Below are positions 1-9,665 of a stretch of DNA of 64,000 bases, one piece after another. Under the pieces are notes generated by a model that did no database searches, had not been told where the DNA came from, and saw only the letters and a list, made by a program, of their open reading frames with translations. Position 1 is the stretch's first letter; each line of letters opens with the position of its first letter. The stretch comes from Methylobacterium sp. 77 (GTDB lineage Bacteria > Pseudomonadota > Alphaproteobacteria > Rhizobiales > Beijerinckiaceae): assembly GCF_000372825.1 (NCBI RefSeq), contig NZ_KB910516.1, positions 2,647,825-2,711,824 on the forward strand, in the 5' to 3' direction. Both the position numbers and the translations under genes were made by a program.

Positions 1-273
1 ATCGGCGGTGTCGACGCGCCCTACAGTTCGTCGGTGCGGGATTTCGCACAGCGGATCATCGATGCGCAGGGCGCCGCCGCGGCGACGGCGCAGAATCTCG
101 ACGAAGGCCAGGGCATCGCGCTAGCCACGGCTCAGGGGCGTTTCGCCAGTTCTTCCGGTGTCAGCATCGACGAGGAGATGTCGAAGCTCGTCGAATTGCA
201 GACCGCCTACAGCGCCAATGCCCGCGTGCTGACGGCAGCACGCGACATGATGGACACCCTCCTGCGAATCTAG
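1..273 (+). CDS. flgK: Flagellar hook-associated protein 1 (FlgK), C-terminal part
   Basis: The reading frame is open from the first base of the window, so only the last 90 residues are present. FlgK forms the first hook-filament junction ring outside the cell. What is seen is the typical C-terminal coiled-coil region: a helix with DFAQRIIDAQ, then a second with GVSIDEEMSKLVELQ, followed by QTAYSANARVLTAARDMMD and the terminal hydrophobic LLRI. These heptad-rich ends are the D0/D1 part conserved in all axial flagellar proteins. It lies 61 bp upstream of flgL on the same strand, the standard flgK-flgL order. Identification is confident; the N-terminal part is outside the window. Confidence 0.92.
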   Translation: MGGVDAPYSSSVRDFAQRIIDAQGAAAATAQNLDEGQGIALATAQGRFASSSGVSIDEEMSKLVELQTAYSANARVLTAARDMMDTLLRI

Positions 274-334
274 CGAACGGTTCTCGTAGCCGTACCGACA
301 GACCCCTTTCGACGTTTCCCATGCCGAGGTCCCG

Positions 335-2125
335 ATGACGATCAACGCCTTCACGGCCGGCACCTACTTCCAGGATCGCAACACGACGAATCTGGTCGGT
401 CTAAAGAGCCGGCTCGATACGCTGTCCGGTCAGCTCGCCACCGGTCGGAATTCGGAGACGTATGGTGGAATCGGCGGAGCCAGGACCACCAGCCTCAGTG
501 CCCACGCGTCCCTGAGTGCCCTCGATGGCTACGACGCCGCCATCGCCGCGAACGACACCCGGGTCAAGCTCACGACCGCGGCGGTGACGCAGGTCTCTAC
601 CCTCGGCGCCACGGTTCAGAAATCACTGACCTCCACGAGTTCGGTCGCGGCCGGCACCGTCGTGCAGAGCGCCAGAAACAGCTTCGACGCCGTCGTGGAC
701 GCCCTCAACCAGGAAGCGGCCGGCAATTACGTCTTCGGCGGCCGGATCACCGAAACGCCGCCGGTGGCGTCGTCGGATGCGATCCTGAACGGCGTGCCCA
801 GCCTGGGATTGGATGGCCTCAAGACGTTGGTGAGCGAACAGGTCGCCGCCGATCTCGGGCCGAACGGCAACGGCCGGATCTCCACGAGCGCGTCGGGTTC
901 GACCGTGACGGTGAGTGAGGAAGGCACCGGTACGGCCGGGACGGAGACGCGCGAGAATTTTGGGTTCAAGCTCGTCTCCGCGACGAGTTCGAACCCGACC
1001 GCCATCGCGGCCGGAGCGACCACGGGCGGAACGTCGCCGGACGTCACGTTCACGCTGGCCAACGCACCGAAGGAAGGCGACCGTATCCGTGTGGCCATCA
1101 ACCAGGCTGACGGCACCCAGACCTTCACCGACCTGACCGTCACGGCGAATCCGCCGGCGGGCTCGACCGATACGATCCCGCTCGGCAGCGCCGCGGCCAC
1201 CGCCGCAGCCCTCAACGCGAAGTTCGCGGGGCAGCCCGTCGCCAGCATTCAGGGCGACGCGTCTCTCGGAATAGCGGCGAATTTCGGCACCGGCGCCCCT
1301 GCCTCGATCGGCCTCACGGTGAACAGCACGCCGACGGCGGGCGACACGCTGACCTTCAATCTCGCCCTTCGCGACGGCACGACCAAGACGATCACGCTGA
1401 CGGCGAGGGCGTCGGCCGACCCGACGTCGAAGAACGAGTTCTCCCTGAGCGGCGACGTCGCGGGCAACATCTCCACGGCCCTCTCCAACGCCCTCAAGGA
1501 AGCGGCGGGAACGACGCTCTCGGCGAGTTCGGCGTCGCGTGCGTCACAGGACTTCTTCGCAGGCTCGAAATCCGCCGGTTTCGCCCCACGCCGCGTGTCC
1601 GCCGACGGGAACGGCTATGCCGAGCAGGCCAGCACCAAGACCGTCATCTGGTACACCGGTGACGATACCGCCACCGATCCCCGCGCCACCGCGACGGTTC
1701 AGGTCGGCGCCGACCGCAAATTGGGCATCGGCGCCCAGGCCAACGAGGCTCCGATCCGGGCGGTCCTCGCGGGCATCGCGCAGGTGGCCGTGCAGAGCTT
1801 CGCCGCGCCCACGGTCGGGTCGAGCGAGGAAGCGCGCTACTTCGCCGTCTCCGAGCGGTCGCGTGCGCTGCTGTCCTCCAGCAATGGCCAGGACGGAGTG
1901 GCCGGCATCGCCAGCGAACTCAGCCTGGCGGCCAAGAGCATGGCCGACGCCAAGACACAGAACAGCTATACCCGAGCGGCACTTCAGGACAGCCTCGACA
2001 GCGTCGACACGGTGTCGACCGAGGAGGTCACCGCCAAGCTCCTGTCGCTTCAGACGCAGCTCCAGGCGAGCTATCAGGTCACCTCGATGCTCTCGAAGCT
2101 CAGCCTGGTGAATTACCTCAGCTGA
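335..2125 (+). CDS. flgL: Flagellar hook-associated protein 3 / flagellin-like (FlgL), long form
   Basis: Second hook-filament junction protein, exported through the flagellar type III apparatus. The conserved flagellin-type ends are clear: residues 1-130 hold the N-terminal helix pair (LDTLSGQLATGRNSETYGG, then the NYVFGG loop near residue 131), and the last 90 residues end in TQLQASYQVTSMLSKLSLV. At 596 residues it is much longer than classical FlgL (about 300-350). The extra mass is a Thr/Ala/Gly-rich insert at about residues 180-460 that contains two resembling beta-rich units (about 235-297 and 324-392), each with a GD...DGT..T.T.T pattern followed by an Ala-rich helix. ATG start with flgK 61 bp upstream. 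The stop is 1 bp from the stop of the convergent peptidase gene. Whether it works as FlgL or as a flagellin is not decidable from sequence alone; position after flgK favours FlgL. Confidence 0.85.
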   Translation: MTINAFTAGTYFQDRNTTNLVGLKSRLDTLSGQLATGRNSETYGGIGGARTTSLSAHASLSALDGYDAAIAANDTRVKLTTAAVTQVSTLGATVQKSLTSTSSVAAGTVVQSARNSFDAVVDALNQEAAGNYVFGGRITETPPVASSDAILNGVPSLGLDGLKTLVSEQVAADLGPNGNGRISTSASGSTVTVSEEGTGTAGTETRENFGFKLVSATSSNPTAIAAGATTGGTSPDVTFTLANAPKEGDRIRVAINQADGTQTFTDLTVTANPPAGSTDTIPLGSAAATAAALNAKFAGQPVASIQGDASLGIAANFGTGAPASIGLTVNSTPTAGDTLTFNLALRDGTTKTITLTARASADPTSKNEFSLSGDVAGNISTALSNALKEAAGTTLSASSASRASQDFFAGSKSAGFAPRRVSADGNGYAEQASTKTVIWYTGDDTATDPRATATVQVGADRKLGIGAQANEAPIRAVLAGIAQVAVQSFAAPTVGSSEEARYFAVSERSRALLSSSNGQDGVAGIASELSLAAKSMADAKTQNSYTRAALQDSLDSVDTVSTEEVTAKLLSLQTQLQASYQVTSMLSKLSLVNYLS

Positions 2126-2126
2126 G

Positions 2127-4199
2127 TCAGGCGGCGGCGAGGCCGCGCTTGCGCAGCAGAGGATCGATGCTCGGCAGGCGTCCCCGGAAGGCGATGTAGG
2201 CCTCACCAGGAGCGCGCAGGTTGCCGGCGCCGTAGACGAACTTGCGCAGACGCGCCGCCGTCGCGGGGTGGAAGATGTCGCCGGCCTCGCGAAATGCGTC
2301 GAAGGCGTCGGCATCCAGCACCTCGGACCAGAGGTAGCTGTAATAGCCGGCCGCGTAGCCGTCGCCGGAGAAGATATGCGCGAAATGCGGCGAGCGGTGC
2401 CGCATCGAAATTTCCGCCGGCATACCGATGCGCTGAAGCGCGTCCGCCTCGAAGGCCAGCACGTCGAGCCCGCCCTCGCCCGCACTCGACAGGTGCAGCG
2501 TCATGTCGACGATGGCCGAGGCAGTATACTCGATGGTGGAGAAGCCCTGGTTGAATGCCCGAGCCGCCAGCAGCCGTTTCAGCAATTCCTCCGGCATCGG
2601 TTCACCGGTGCGGTAGTGCCTGGCATGGGCGCGCAGAACCTGGGGCTGTTCGAGCCAATGCTCGTAGAGTTGCGAGGGCAACTCTACGAAATCGCCGGCC
2701 ACGGCCGTGCCCGACAGAAGCGGATAGGTGACGTCCGAGAGAAGGCCGTGCAGGGCATGGCCGAACTCGTGGAAAAGGGTGCGCGCATCGTCGAAGGACA
2801 GGAGCGGCGTCTCGCCCTCCGCCGCCTTGGCGAAATTCATGACATTGACGATGATCGGCGTGACGACGCCGTTGAGCCGCTCCTGCGAGCGGAAGGCGCT
2901 CATCCAGGCTCCGCTGCGCTTCGACGAGCGAGCGAAGTAATCGGCGAGGAAGACACCGACCTCGGATCCGTCGGCGTTGCGCACCACCCAGGCCCGCACG
3001 TCCGGATGGTAGCGGGGAAAGTCGGCGAGTTCCTCGAACCGCAGGTCGAACAGGCGCGAGGCCGTGTCGAACGAGGCCGCGATGACGCCGTCGAGGGACA
3101 GGTAGGGCTTGACCTCGCTCTCATCGAGATCGTGCTCGGCCCGCCGCAGCTTCTCGGCGTAATGGCGCCAATCATGCGGCCCGATGGCGAAGTTCGCTCC
3201 CTCGGCCGTCGCCAACGCCTGCAGGCGGTCGCGCTCGGTGCCCGCGCGGGCATGGGCCGGCGTCCAGACGTTGCGCAGGAGATCCATGGCCGCATCCGGC
3301 GAGCCCGCCATGGTATCGGACAGCTTGAAATGGGCGAAGCTGTCGAAGCCGAGAAGGCGGGCGCGCTCGGCGCGGAGCGCGACGATCTCGGCGATGATCG
3401 CCCGGTTGTCGGTGGCGCCCCCGCTCTCGCCCCGGCTGATCCAGGCCCGATAGGCCTTCTCGCGCAGGTCGCGCCGGGTCGAGAATACGAGGAACGGCTC
3501 GATCAGCGAGCGCGACAAGGTGATGACGTGGCTATGCTCGCCGCCGTGATCCTTGGCTGCGCTGGCAGCGGCCGAGCGCAGGAATTCGGGCAGGCCGTCG
3601 AGATCGCCGTCACCGTCGAGGGGAAGAGTGAAGGCGCCTTCATCCGCCAGCAGGTTCTGGCTGAAATTGGTGCCGAGCTCGGCCATGCGGCCGGCGATCT
3701 CCGCCATCCGAGCCTTTTGCTCGGGCGCCAGATCCGCTCCCGACCGCCGGAACCGCGTGCGGTAACGCTCCAGAACGCGACGCTCCTCGTCACCGAGCCT
3801 TTCGGTATCCGCATCGACGGCGGCGATGCGTGCCCAGAGAAGCGGGTTCAGGTAGATGGCGCTGCCGTGGCGGGCGAGGCGCGGCGTGATTGCCCGCTCC
3901 ACAGCCTGGAGTTCGGGGCTGGTGTTGCTGCCACTCAGGTTGAAGAAGACGGAAGCGACGCGGTCGAGATCGAGACCGGCACGCTCCAGTGCCTCCACCG
4001 TGTTGGTGAAGTTCGCCGGTTCAGGGTTTCCGGCGATGGCGGCGATCTCGGCATCATGCGTGTCGAGAGCAGCTTCGAAAGCGGGCAGGAAATGCTCCGA
4101 CCGGATGCGCTCGAACGGCGGCAGCCCGAACGGCGTCGGCCATACGGCCTCGGCGAACGGCCCGATATCCCGGGCGTCGGCGGCAATTGCGTTCGTCAT
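2127..4199 (-). CDS. M3-family oligopeptidase / peptidyl-dipeptidase (Dcp-like)
   Basis: A 690-residue cytosolic zinc metallopeptidase of family M3 (Dcp/oligopeptidase A group), which degrades short peptides left by protein turnover. The zinc-binding HEFGH is at residues 477-481 and the third ligand is Glu506 within FVELPSQ, 25 residues after the second His, as expected for the family. The length matches Dcp/OpdA (about 680). The N-terminal helical half (TNTVEALERAGLDLDRV and so on) is the usual M3 lid domain. No signal peptide is seen. It sits alone between flgL (convergent, 1 bp apart) and fliP (divergent). Whether it cleaves off C-terminal dipeptides (Dcp) or acts as an endopeptidase (OpdA) cannot be told from these motifs. 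Confidence 0.93.
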   Translation of the reverse strand: MTNAIAADARDIGPFAEAVWPTPFGLPPFERIRSEHFLPAFEAALDTHDAEIAAIAGNPEPANFTNTVEALERAGLDLDRVASVFFNLSGSNTSPELQAVERAITPRLARHGSAIYLNPLLWARIAAVDADTERLGDEERRVLERYRTRFRRSGADLAPEQKARMAEIAGRMAELGTNFSQNLLADEGAFTLPLDGDGDLDGLPEFLRSAAASAAKDHGGEHSHVITLSRSLIEPFLVFSTRRDLREKAYRAWISRGESGGATDNRAIIAEIVALRAERARLLGFDSFAHFKLSDTMAGSPDAAMDLLRNVWTPAHARAGTERDRLQALATAEGANFAIGPHDWRHYAEKLRRAEHDLDESEVKPYLSLDGVIAASFDTASRLFDLRFEELADFPRYHPDVRAWVVRNADGSEVGVFLADYFARSSKRSGAWMSAFRSQERLNGVVTPIIVNVMNFAKAAEGETPLLSFDDARTLFHEFGHALHGLLSDVTYPLLSGTAVAGDFVELPSQLYEHWLEQPQVLRAHARHYRTGEPMPEELLKRLLAARAFNQGFSTIEYTASAIVDMTLHLSSAGEGGLDVLAFEADALQRIGMPAEISMRHRSPHFAHIFSGDGYAAGYYSYLWSEVLDADAFDAFREAGDIFHPATAARLRKFVYGAGNLRAPGEAYIAFRGRLPSIDPLLRKRGLAAA

Positions 4200-4394
4200 G
4201 GTCGTCCTTCGGCGTCGTCCGGCTATGTTCGGGGGAACCTAGTCATCCCGATGGACGAGCGCAAAGCGTTCCCCGTGCATTCCCGGAGAGTTGTCACGTT
4301 TCGCCGAGGTTAGGTTCCTTCGTTCTCGATCGAGCTTTCTTCGCGGCCAGAGCGCTTGCGCCCGCGCTTCAGGCGACGCAGTTTGCCGCCCGTG

Positions 4395-5159
4395 ATGACA
4401 CCCGTGAGCCGAACGCCATCCCGTCTCCTCCGTGCCACCGGCCTTCTGCTGGTGGTGAGCGGCCTCATGGCCGCCGGCGTTGTTGCGGCCGAGGCGCAGA
4501 GCCTCTCGCTCGATCTCGGCCAGGGTGGAGTGACCGAGCGGGCGCTTCAGCTCGTTGCCCTCATCACCGTCCTCGCACTGGCCCCCTCGGTCCTGGTGAT
4601 GGCGACCTCCTTCACCCGGATCGTGGTGGTCCTCTCGATCCTGCGCTCGGCGCTCGGCACCCAGAGCGCGCCGCCGAATGCGGTCATTACCAGCCTCGCC
4701 TTGTTCCTCACCGCCTTCGTCATGGCGCCGACCGCGCGCGAGGCCTACCGCACCGGCATCGAACCGCTGATTGCCGGGCAGATCACGCAAGGCGTGGCGT
4801 TCGATAGGGCATCGGCCCCGTTCAAGACCTTCATGCTGAAGAACGTCCGCGAAAAGGACCTGAAGCTCTTCCTCGACATGGCAAAGGCCCCTACCCCGGC
4901 TGGCCCGGAGGCGATCGGCCTCGAGATCGTCACTCCGGCCTTCATGATCTCGGAATTGAGACGGGCCTTCGAGATCGGCTTCCTCCTCTTCATCCCCTTT
5001 CTCATCATCGACCTCGTCGTCGCCTCGATCCTGATGGCGGTGGGCATGATGATGGTCCCACCGGCGACGGTGGCGCTGCCGTTCAAGCTGATCTTCTTCG
5101 TGCTGGTGGATGGCTGGACGCTGGTGGCGGGGTCGTTGATCCAGAGCTACGGAACATGA
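4395..5159 (+). CDS. fliP: Flagellar biosynthesis protein FliP
   Basis: Core component of the flagellar type III export gate in the inner membrane (FliPQR complex). From the ATG chosen here the protein has 254 residues, close to the usual 245. It begins with a cleavable signal peptide (RLLRATGLLLVVSGLMAAG ... AEAQ), as FliP usually does, then membrane segments around LVALITVLALAPSVLVMATS and ALFLTAFVMAP, a periplasmic loop with the family pattern FKTFMLKNVREKDL, and the C-terminal membrane pair FLLFIPFLIIDLVVASILM and MMMVPPATVALPFKLIFFV. An in-frame TTG 39 bp upstream would add 13 Arg/Pro-rich residues before the signal peptide and is less likely. It belongs to the same flagellar locus as flgK/flgL. 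Confidence 0.95.
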   Translation: MTPVSRTPSRLLRATGLLLVVSGLMAAGVVAAEAQSLSLDLGQGGVTERALQLVALITVLALAPSVLVMATSFTRIVVVLSILRSALGTQSAPPNAVITSLALFLTAFVMAPTAREAYRTGIEPLIAGQITQGVAFDRASAPFKTFMLKNVREKDLKLFLDMAKAPTPAGPEAIGLEIVTPAFMISELRRAFEIGFLLFIPFLIIDLVVASILMAVGMMMVPPATVALPFKLIFFVLVDGWTLVAGSLIQSYGT

Positions 5160-5181
5160 TCCGGGATTACTCCCCGGCCAT

Positions 5182-5487
5182 TCAGCCGTGGAGGTGATCC
5201 AGGATGGCGAGCCCCGCCGGTGTCGCCTGGTAGCGAGCGCGCTGGGTACGCTGGTTCCGCTCGGTGATCGCCAGAAGCTCGGCTTCCGCCGACAGCGTTT
5301 CCACTGCACGCAGGACGAGGGCGTGCTCGACGCCGAAGACCCGCGCGAAACTGCGGCTATCGGCGGCGAGCTTCAGATGCAATCCGGCGAGGAGGCCGGC
5401 CTCTAGGGTCGAGAGCCCGGGCTGGAGATCGGCAATCGAGTCGGTGACGGCGAGGAACGTCTCGGCATCGGCGGGAGGCTCGCTCAC
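5182..5487 (-). CDS. fdh4B: Small partner of the formate-dehydrogenase-like oxidoreductase (Fdh4B-like)
   Basis: A 101-residue helical protein with no membrane segment. Its GTG start overlaps the stop of the upstream oxidoreductase gene (GTGA overlap), so the two are translationally coupled. The C-terminal half (LVLRAVETLSAEAELLAI ... RYQATPAGLAIL) looks like a small winged-helix or MarR-like helix bundle, but no catalytic motif is visible. In Methylobacterium extorquens the FDH4 formate dehydrogenase is encoded by fdh4A and a short fdh4B; that recollection, plus the tight coupling here, is the basis of the name. The function is unknown beyond the genetic link. It may be an assembly factor or small subunit. 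Confidence 0.6.
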   Translation of the reverse strand: MSEPPADAETFLAVTDSIADLQPGLSTLEAGLLAGLHLKLAADSRSFARVFGVEHALVLRAVETLSAEAELLAITERNQRTQRARYQATPAGLAILDHLHG

Positions 5488-7784
5488 GCGGCCTCTGCCG
5501 GACGACGGATCGAGACCATCACCGATTTCGAGGTCGGCGTATCGCTCTCCGTACCGAAGGATGACAGGGGAACGAGGACGTTGAGTTCCGGGTAGTAGCC
5601 AGCAAGACTCCCCCTTGGCATGTCGAATGGCACGAGGCGGAAGCCTTCGGCGACGCGCACGACGCCGTCGTCATGAGCGCCGACGATGTCGACACGGTCG
5701 CCCGCGGCGGCGCGGAGTTCGGCCAGATCGTCGGGATGGGCAAACAGCACCTTTCGTTCGCCGTAGACGCCGCGATAGCGGTCGTCGAGCCCGTAGACGG
5801 TGGTGTTGTACTGGTCGTGGCTGCGGAAGGTCTGGAGCACGAAGACACCGCCCTTCGCCCTTGCCTGCTGATGGTCCGTCGCCTCCGGTAGCGCATCCGC
5901 CGCGAAGGTGGCCTTGCCCGACTCCGTCTCGAAATTGCGCTCGGCGGCGAGGTTGCGCAGCATGAAGCCGCGCGGGCGGCGGACCCGGACGTTGTAGCCG
6001 GCAAATCCTGGAATGGTGCGCTCGATCAAGGCGCGGATGCCGTCGTAGTCGTCGGCGAGCGCTGCCCAATCGACCTTGTCCGAGCCGACGGTGGCGGCGG
6101 CCATTCCGGCGATGATTCCGATTTCGGAGCGCAGTTCCGGCGAAGCGGGCTTGTTGATGCCACCGGAGCCGTGGACCATGCTCATGGAATCCTCGACCGT
6201 GACGATCTGGATCTTGCCCTTCGAATTTCGATCGATCTCGGTGCGACCGAGACAGGGCAGCAGGTAGGCGACACGACCCGGCACGAGGTGCGAGTGGTTG
6301 AGCTTCGTGGCGATGTGGACGGTGAGCTCGCACGAGGCGAGCGCCTTGGCCACGAGCGCGGTATCCGGTGTGGCCCGGGCGAAGTTGCCGCCGAGGCCGA
6401 TGAAGGCCTTCGAGGACCCGTCGAGCATCGCACCGATGGCGCCGATCACGTTGTGGCCGTGCTTGCGCGGCGCGACGAAGCCCACTTCGCGCTCCAGAGC
6501 ATCGAGGAGAGCGGCGGGGGGCTTCTCGTTGATGCCCACCGTGCGGTCGCCCTGCACGTTGGAATGGCCGCGCACGGGGCACAGACCGGCGCCGGGCCGA
6601 CCGACATTGCCGCGCAGGAGCATGACGTTGGTCATCTCGCGGATCGTCGCCACCGAATGCTTGTGCTGGGTGACACCCATGGCCCAGGTGCAGATGACCT
6701 TGTCGGCGCCGAGATAGACCTCGGCCGCGACCTCGATATCGGCGCGGGACAAGCCGGACTGATCCTCGATCGCATCCCAACCGGTCGCCTCGACCACAGC
6801 GCGGTAGGCCTCATGGCCGGCGGCATGGTGACTGAGGAAGGCGAGGTCGAGGACGGACGGTCTGCCGGAGGCGAGCGCCGCGTCGTCGGCTGCGAAGACC
6901 GCCTTGGCGATACCGCGGAACACCGCCATGTCGCCGCCCGGACGCGGCTGGTAATAATGGCTCGCCACCGGAGCGCTGGAACCGCGCAGCATCTCCACCG
7001 TATTCTGCGGATCGGCGAAACGCTCCAGGCCGCGCTCTCGCACGGGGTTGTAGACCACGACGCGCGCGCCGCGCACGGCCGCCTTGCGCAGGTCGCCGAG
7101 CATGCGCGGATGGTTGGTGCCGGGGTTCTGACCGACCACGAAGATCGCGTCCGCCTTTTCGAAATCCTCGAGCAGGACCGTGCCCTTGCCGATGCCGATG
7201 GCCGCCTGCAGGGCGATGCCGCTGGCCTCGTGGCACATGTTGGAACAGTCGGGGAAATTGTTGGTGCCGTAGAGCCGGGCGAACAGCTGGTAGACATAGG
7301 CCGCCTCGTTGGAGGCGCGGCCGGACGTGTAGAACTCGGCCCGGTCGGGGCTGTCGAGGCCCCGCAGAGTGGCGCCGATCTCCGCGAAAGCGGCATCCCA
7401 ACTTGTCGGCAGGTAGCGGTCGCTGGCCGCGTCGTAGCGCATCGGGTGGGTCAGACGGCCCTCGCCTTCCAAGGCGTAATCCGTCCATCCGCGCAGGTCC
7501 GAAACGGTATGCTTGGCGAAGAATTTCGGCGGTGTGCGCTTGTCCGTCGCCTCCCAGGAGACCGCCTTGACGCCGTTCTCGCAGAACTCGAACGACGAAC
7601 CGTGAGCCGGATCACCCCAGGCGCAGCCGGGACAATCGAATCCGTCGGGCTGGTTCGCCTTCAGCATGGCCCGCGCGCCGGAGAGCGGAGCCCGACTTCC
7701 GAGGAGATGCTTGCCGCAACTCTTCAGTGCACCCCAGCCGCCGGCTGCGGACGAGCGCTTCGGGGACGCGACCGGGTGATCCAT
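5484..7784 (-). CDS. fdh4A: FdhF/YdeP-family molybdopterin oxidoreductase, FDH4 alpha-like
   Basis: A 766-residue molybdopterin-bis-MGD oxidoreductase of the FdhF/YdeP group. Near the N-terminus CPGC (residues 51-54) and Cys68 are candidate Fe-S ligands. Next come the Mo/W-pterin domains: EFYTSGRASNEAAYVYQL, the cofactor-pocket motif NMCHEASG, VGQNPGTNHPRM, and NVMLLRGNVGRPGAGLCPVRGHSNVQGD. The C-terminal MGD-binding domain has TFRSHDQYNTTVYGLDDRYRG, a strong family signature. In methylotrophs this type (FDH4) oxidises formate; YdeP of E. coli is a relative with a different role. The ATG at 7784 is chosen; an open extension of 30 residues upstream has no family-like sequence. It is followed by the fdh4B-like gene with a 4-bp overlap. 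No signal peptide is seen, so it is probably cytoplasmic. Confidence 0.8.
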   Translation of the reverse strand: MDHPVASPKRSSAAGGWGALKSCGKHLLGSRAPLSGARAMLKANQPDGFDCPGCAWGDPAHGSSFEFCENGVKAVSWEATDKRTPPKFFAKHTVSDLRGWTDYALEGEGRLTHPMRYDAASDRYLPTSWDAAFAEIGATLRGLDSPDRAEFYTSGRASNEAAYVYQLFARLYGTNNFPDCSNMCHEASGIALQAAIGIGKGTVLLEDFEKADAIFVVGQNPGTNHPRMLGDLRKAAVRGARVVVYNPVRERGLERFADPQNTVEMLRGSSAPVASHYYQPRPGGDMAVFRGIAKAVFAADDAALASGRPSVLDLAFLSHHAAGHEAYRAVVEATGWDAIEDQSGLSRADIEVAAEVYLGADKVICTWAMGVTQHKHSVATIREMTNVMLLRGNVGRPGAGLCPVRGHSNVQGDRTVGINEKPPAALLDALEREVGFVAPRKHGHNVIGAIGAMLDGSSKAFIGLGGNFARATPDTALVAKALASCELTVHIATKLNHSHLVPGRVAYLLPCLGRTEIDRNSKGKIQIVTVEDSMSMVHGSGGINKPASPELRSEIGIIAGMAAATVGSDKVDWAALADDYDGIRALIERTIPGFAGYNVRVRRPRGFMLRNLAAERNFETESGKATFAADALPEATDHQQARAKGGVFVLQTFRSHDQYNTTVYGLDDRYRGVYGERKVLFAHPDDLAELRAAAGDRVDIVGAHDDGVVRVAEGFRLVPFDMPRGSLAGYYPELNVLVPLSSFGTESDTPTSKSVMVSIRRPAEAA

Positions 7785-8126
7785 GAACGATCCTGGTTCG
7801 GCAGATATGGCCTGGACGGTGCCATCGCAGATCGATGTCATCGTGGATGCCAGCAGCGATATCGCACCGCACAAGGGTCACTCAATCGGGAGAAAACGCA
7901 GGACAGTCATGCGCTTGCAACGTCTCATTGACAGGAAATCGAGCAGTCTTTCCGAGTTCTAAACTGAGCCCCGCTTCAAACACATGAATCGCATGCGATC
8001 AACGCGGGGGCAGCGCTCTGACACAGCGCTCGAAAGTGCTTCGTCGGGCGGGCTTCCATGCACGGCAGGGCAGCGGCGTTCGACGTGCCACGGCCGGCCT
8101 TGCGGGAAATTCAGACTCCCACTCGT
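7785..8126. other. Intergenic region, fdh4A upstream / pyrD downstream
   Basis: 342 bp without a convincing gene. It must hold the promoter for the fdh4A operon (read leftwards), but no clear -35/-10 pair stands out on that strand. Two AGCGCT hexamers lie close together near 8023-8040 without forming a longer dyad. No terminator with a T-run is seen after pyrD. Confidence 0.4.
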
Positions 8127-9215
8127 CTACGCCGCATCCATCCCGAGGGTCGCCAGCGCCGAGGCATCCCGTCCGACGATTGCGGAAAGGTCTCGTTCGC
8201 CCTCGGCGGCAAGCCGGCGTAGCAGGCCAGCCTTGATCGAGCCGACCAAACCGGGACCGGCATAGACCAAGGCCGAATAGAGTTGCAGCAGGCTCGCTCC
8301 CGCACGGATCTTCGTCCAGGCGGCCTCGGCGGAATCGATGCCGCCGACGCCGACGAGCGGGATAGTGCCGCCGACGCGGAGATAGGTCTCGGCGAGAAGC
8401 CGGGTCGCCGGCGCGAAGAGCGGCCGGCCGGACAGGCCGCCAGTTTCCTTCGCCAGGGACGTCTCGGCGAGGTGGGCCGGCCGGGCAACGGTAGTGTTTG
8501 AGATGACGAGGCCCTGGACTTTGCGGCGCAAGGCGGTGGCGACGATGGAATCCAAGGCTTCGAGCGAAATGTCCGGGGCGATCTTCAGCAGGATCGCGGT
8601 CTGCTCTGACGCCTTGTCGCGAGCTTCGACGACGCGGCCGAGTAGATCGTCGAGGAACGCCTCACCCTGGAGATCGCGCAGACCGGGTGTATTCGGCGAG
8701 GAGACGTTGACCGTCACAAAGGCGACGTGCGGCGCCAGCGCCGTGGTGCAGGCTACGTAATCGGCGATCCGGTCGTTCGAATCCTTGTTGGCGCCGATAT
8801 TGATGCCCACCAATCCGGCTCTGCCGGACCGGTCGGCGAGGCGTCCACGCACGACGTCGAGCCCTTCGCTGTTGAGGCCGAAGCGGTTGATGACGGCGCC
8901 GTCGGCGCTCAGGCGAAACACGCGGGGACGCGGGTTGCCGGGCTGCGGCTTCGGCACCACCCCACCGACCTCGACGAAGCCGAATCCGAGGCCGAGCAGC
9001 GCGTCAGGCACCTGCGCGCCCTTGTCGAAACCCGCAGCCAGACCGACGGGGTTGGGAAACCGGCGGCCGAAAGCCGTGACGGCGAGCCTGGCGTCATCCT
9101 GTGCCGGCCGACGTGGCGGCAACAGCGAGAGACCGCGCAAAGTGAGATTGTGTGCCGTCTCGGCGTCGAGACCATGCAGGATCGGCTTCGCCAGGGGAAA
9201 GAGCGCGCCGATCAT
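8127..9215 (-). CDS. pyrD: Dihydroorotate dehydrogenase (quinone), class 2
   Basis: Membrane-associated FMN enzyme oxidising dihydroorotate to orotate with quinone, the fourth step of pyrimidine synthesis. The 362-residue length and the N-terminal helix region ([21 protein letters not shown]) are those of class 2 enzymes. Visible motifs: [16 protein letters not shown], the [16 protein letters not shown] loop carrying the catalytic Ser of class 2, the FMN-binding [11 protein letters not shown], and GGLSGRPLF followed by [13 protein letters not shown]. Its ATG overlaps the stop of the upstream DUF952 gene by 4 bp, so it is the second gene of a two-gene operon. Confidence 0.97.
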   Translation of the reverse strand: MIGALFPLAKPILHGLDAETAHNLTLRGLSLLPPRRPAQDDARLAVTAFGRRFPNPVGLAAGFDKGAQVPDALLGLGFGFVEVGGVVPKPQPGNPRPRVFRLSADGAVINRFGLNSEGLDVVRGRLADRSGRAGLVGINIGANKDSNDRIADYVACTTALAPHVAFVTVNVSSPNTPGLRDLQGEAFLDDLLGRVVEARDKASEQTAILLKIAPDISLEALDSIVATALRRKVQGLVISNTTVARPAHLAETSLAKETGGLSGRPLFAPATRLLAETYLRVGGTIPLVGVGGIDSAEAAWTKIRAGASLLQLYSALVYAGPGLVGSIKAGLLRRLAAEGERDLSAIVGRDASALATLGMDAA

Positions 9216-9574
9216 GCCGGTTCACCCGACGCCGTCACGCCTGCAGGAAAGGCATGCCGGCCGTCCGGCCCAATCGGAAGCTCGGCGACGGACCTCACCG
9301 AATCGAGCGGCAGGTCGCCGTAGAGATGGGGGAACAGCGCACCGCCTCGGGACGGTTCGTAGCGTAGCGCCTCGCCCAGCGCATCGGCCTCGATGCCGAT
9401 GAGAAGAAGATCGGAGATGCCGGAGAAATGGCGTGACGCCGTCTCCGCGACTTGATCCGCGGCGGAAAAATGGATGAAGCCATCGGCCAGATCCACAGGG
9501 GCACCGACAAATCGCCCGAGCGATTCGGCCTGCCGCCACAAGGTGCGCGGACAAATCTTGTAGATCAGGGGCAT
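9212..9574 (-). CDS. DUF952-domain protein
   Basis: A 120-residue soluble protein matching the DUF952 family: the start [17 protein letters not shown], the conserved [20 protein letters not shown] block (residues about 32-50) and the later [12 protein letters not shown] block. DUF952 proteins are of unknown biochemical function, structurally related to ADP-ribosyltransferase-like folds according to family descriptions. It is translationally coupled to pyrD (4-bp overlap). That arrangement suggests common expression and does not define a role. Confidence 0.88.
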   Translation of the reverse strand: MPLIYKICPRTLWRQAESLGRFVGAPVDLADGFIHFSAADQVAETASRHFSGISDLLLIGIEADALGEALRYEPSRGGALFPHLYGDLPLDSVRSVAELPIGPDGRHAFPAGVTASGEPA

Positions 9575-9665
9575 CGCGCGTTGCTTCCGGTTCGAAGGCC
9601 CCCGCGATAGAACGGTGCCGCCTCCATCGCAACCGTGAACGACTTCTATCCCAGGTCGTTAGTCC

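Noticed and set aside
2268..4313. Long plus-strand open frame antisense to the M3 peptidase
   Set aside because: Composition is that of a frame shadow; the minus strand carries a complete HEXXH peptidase.
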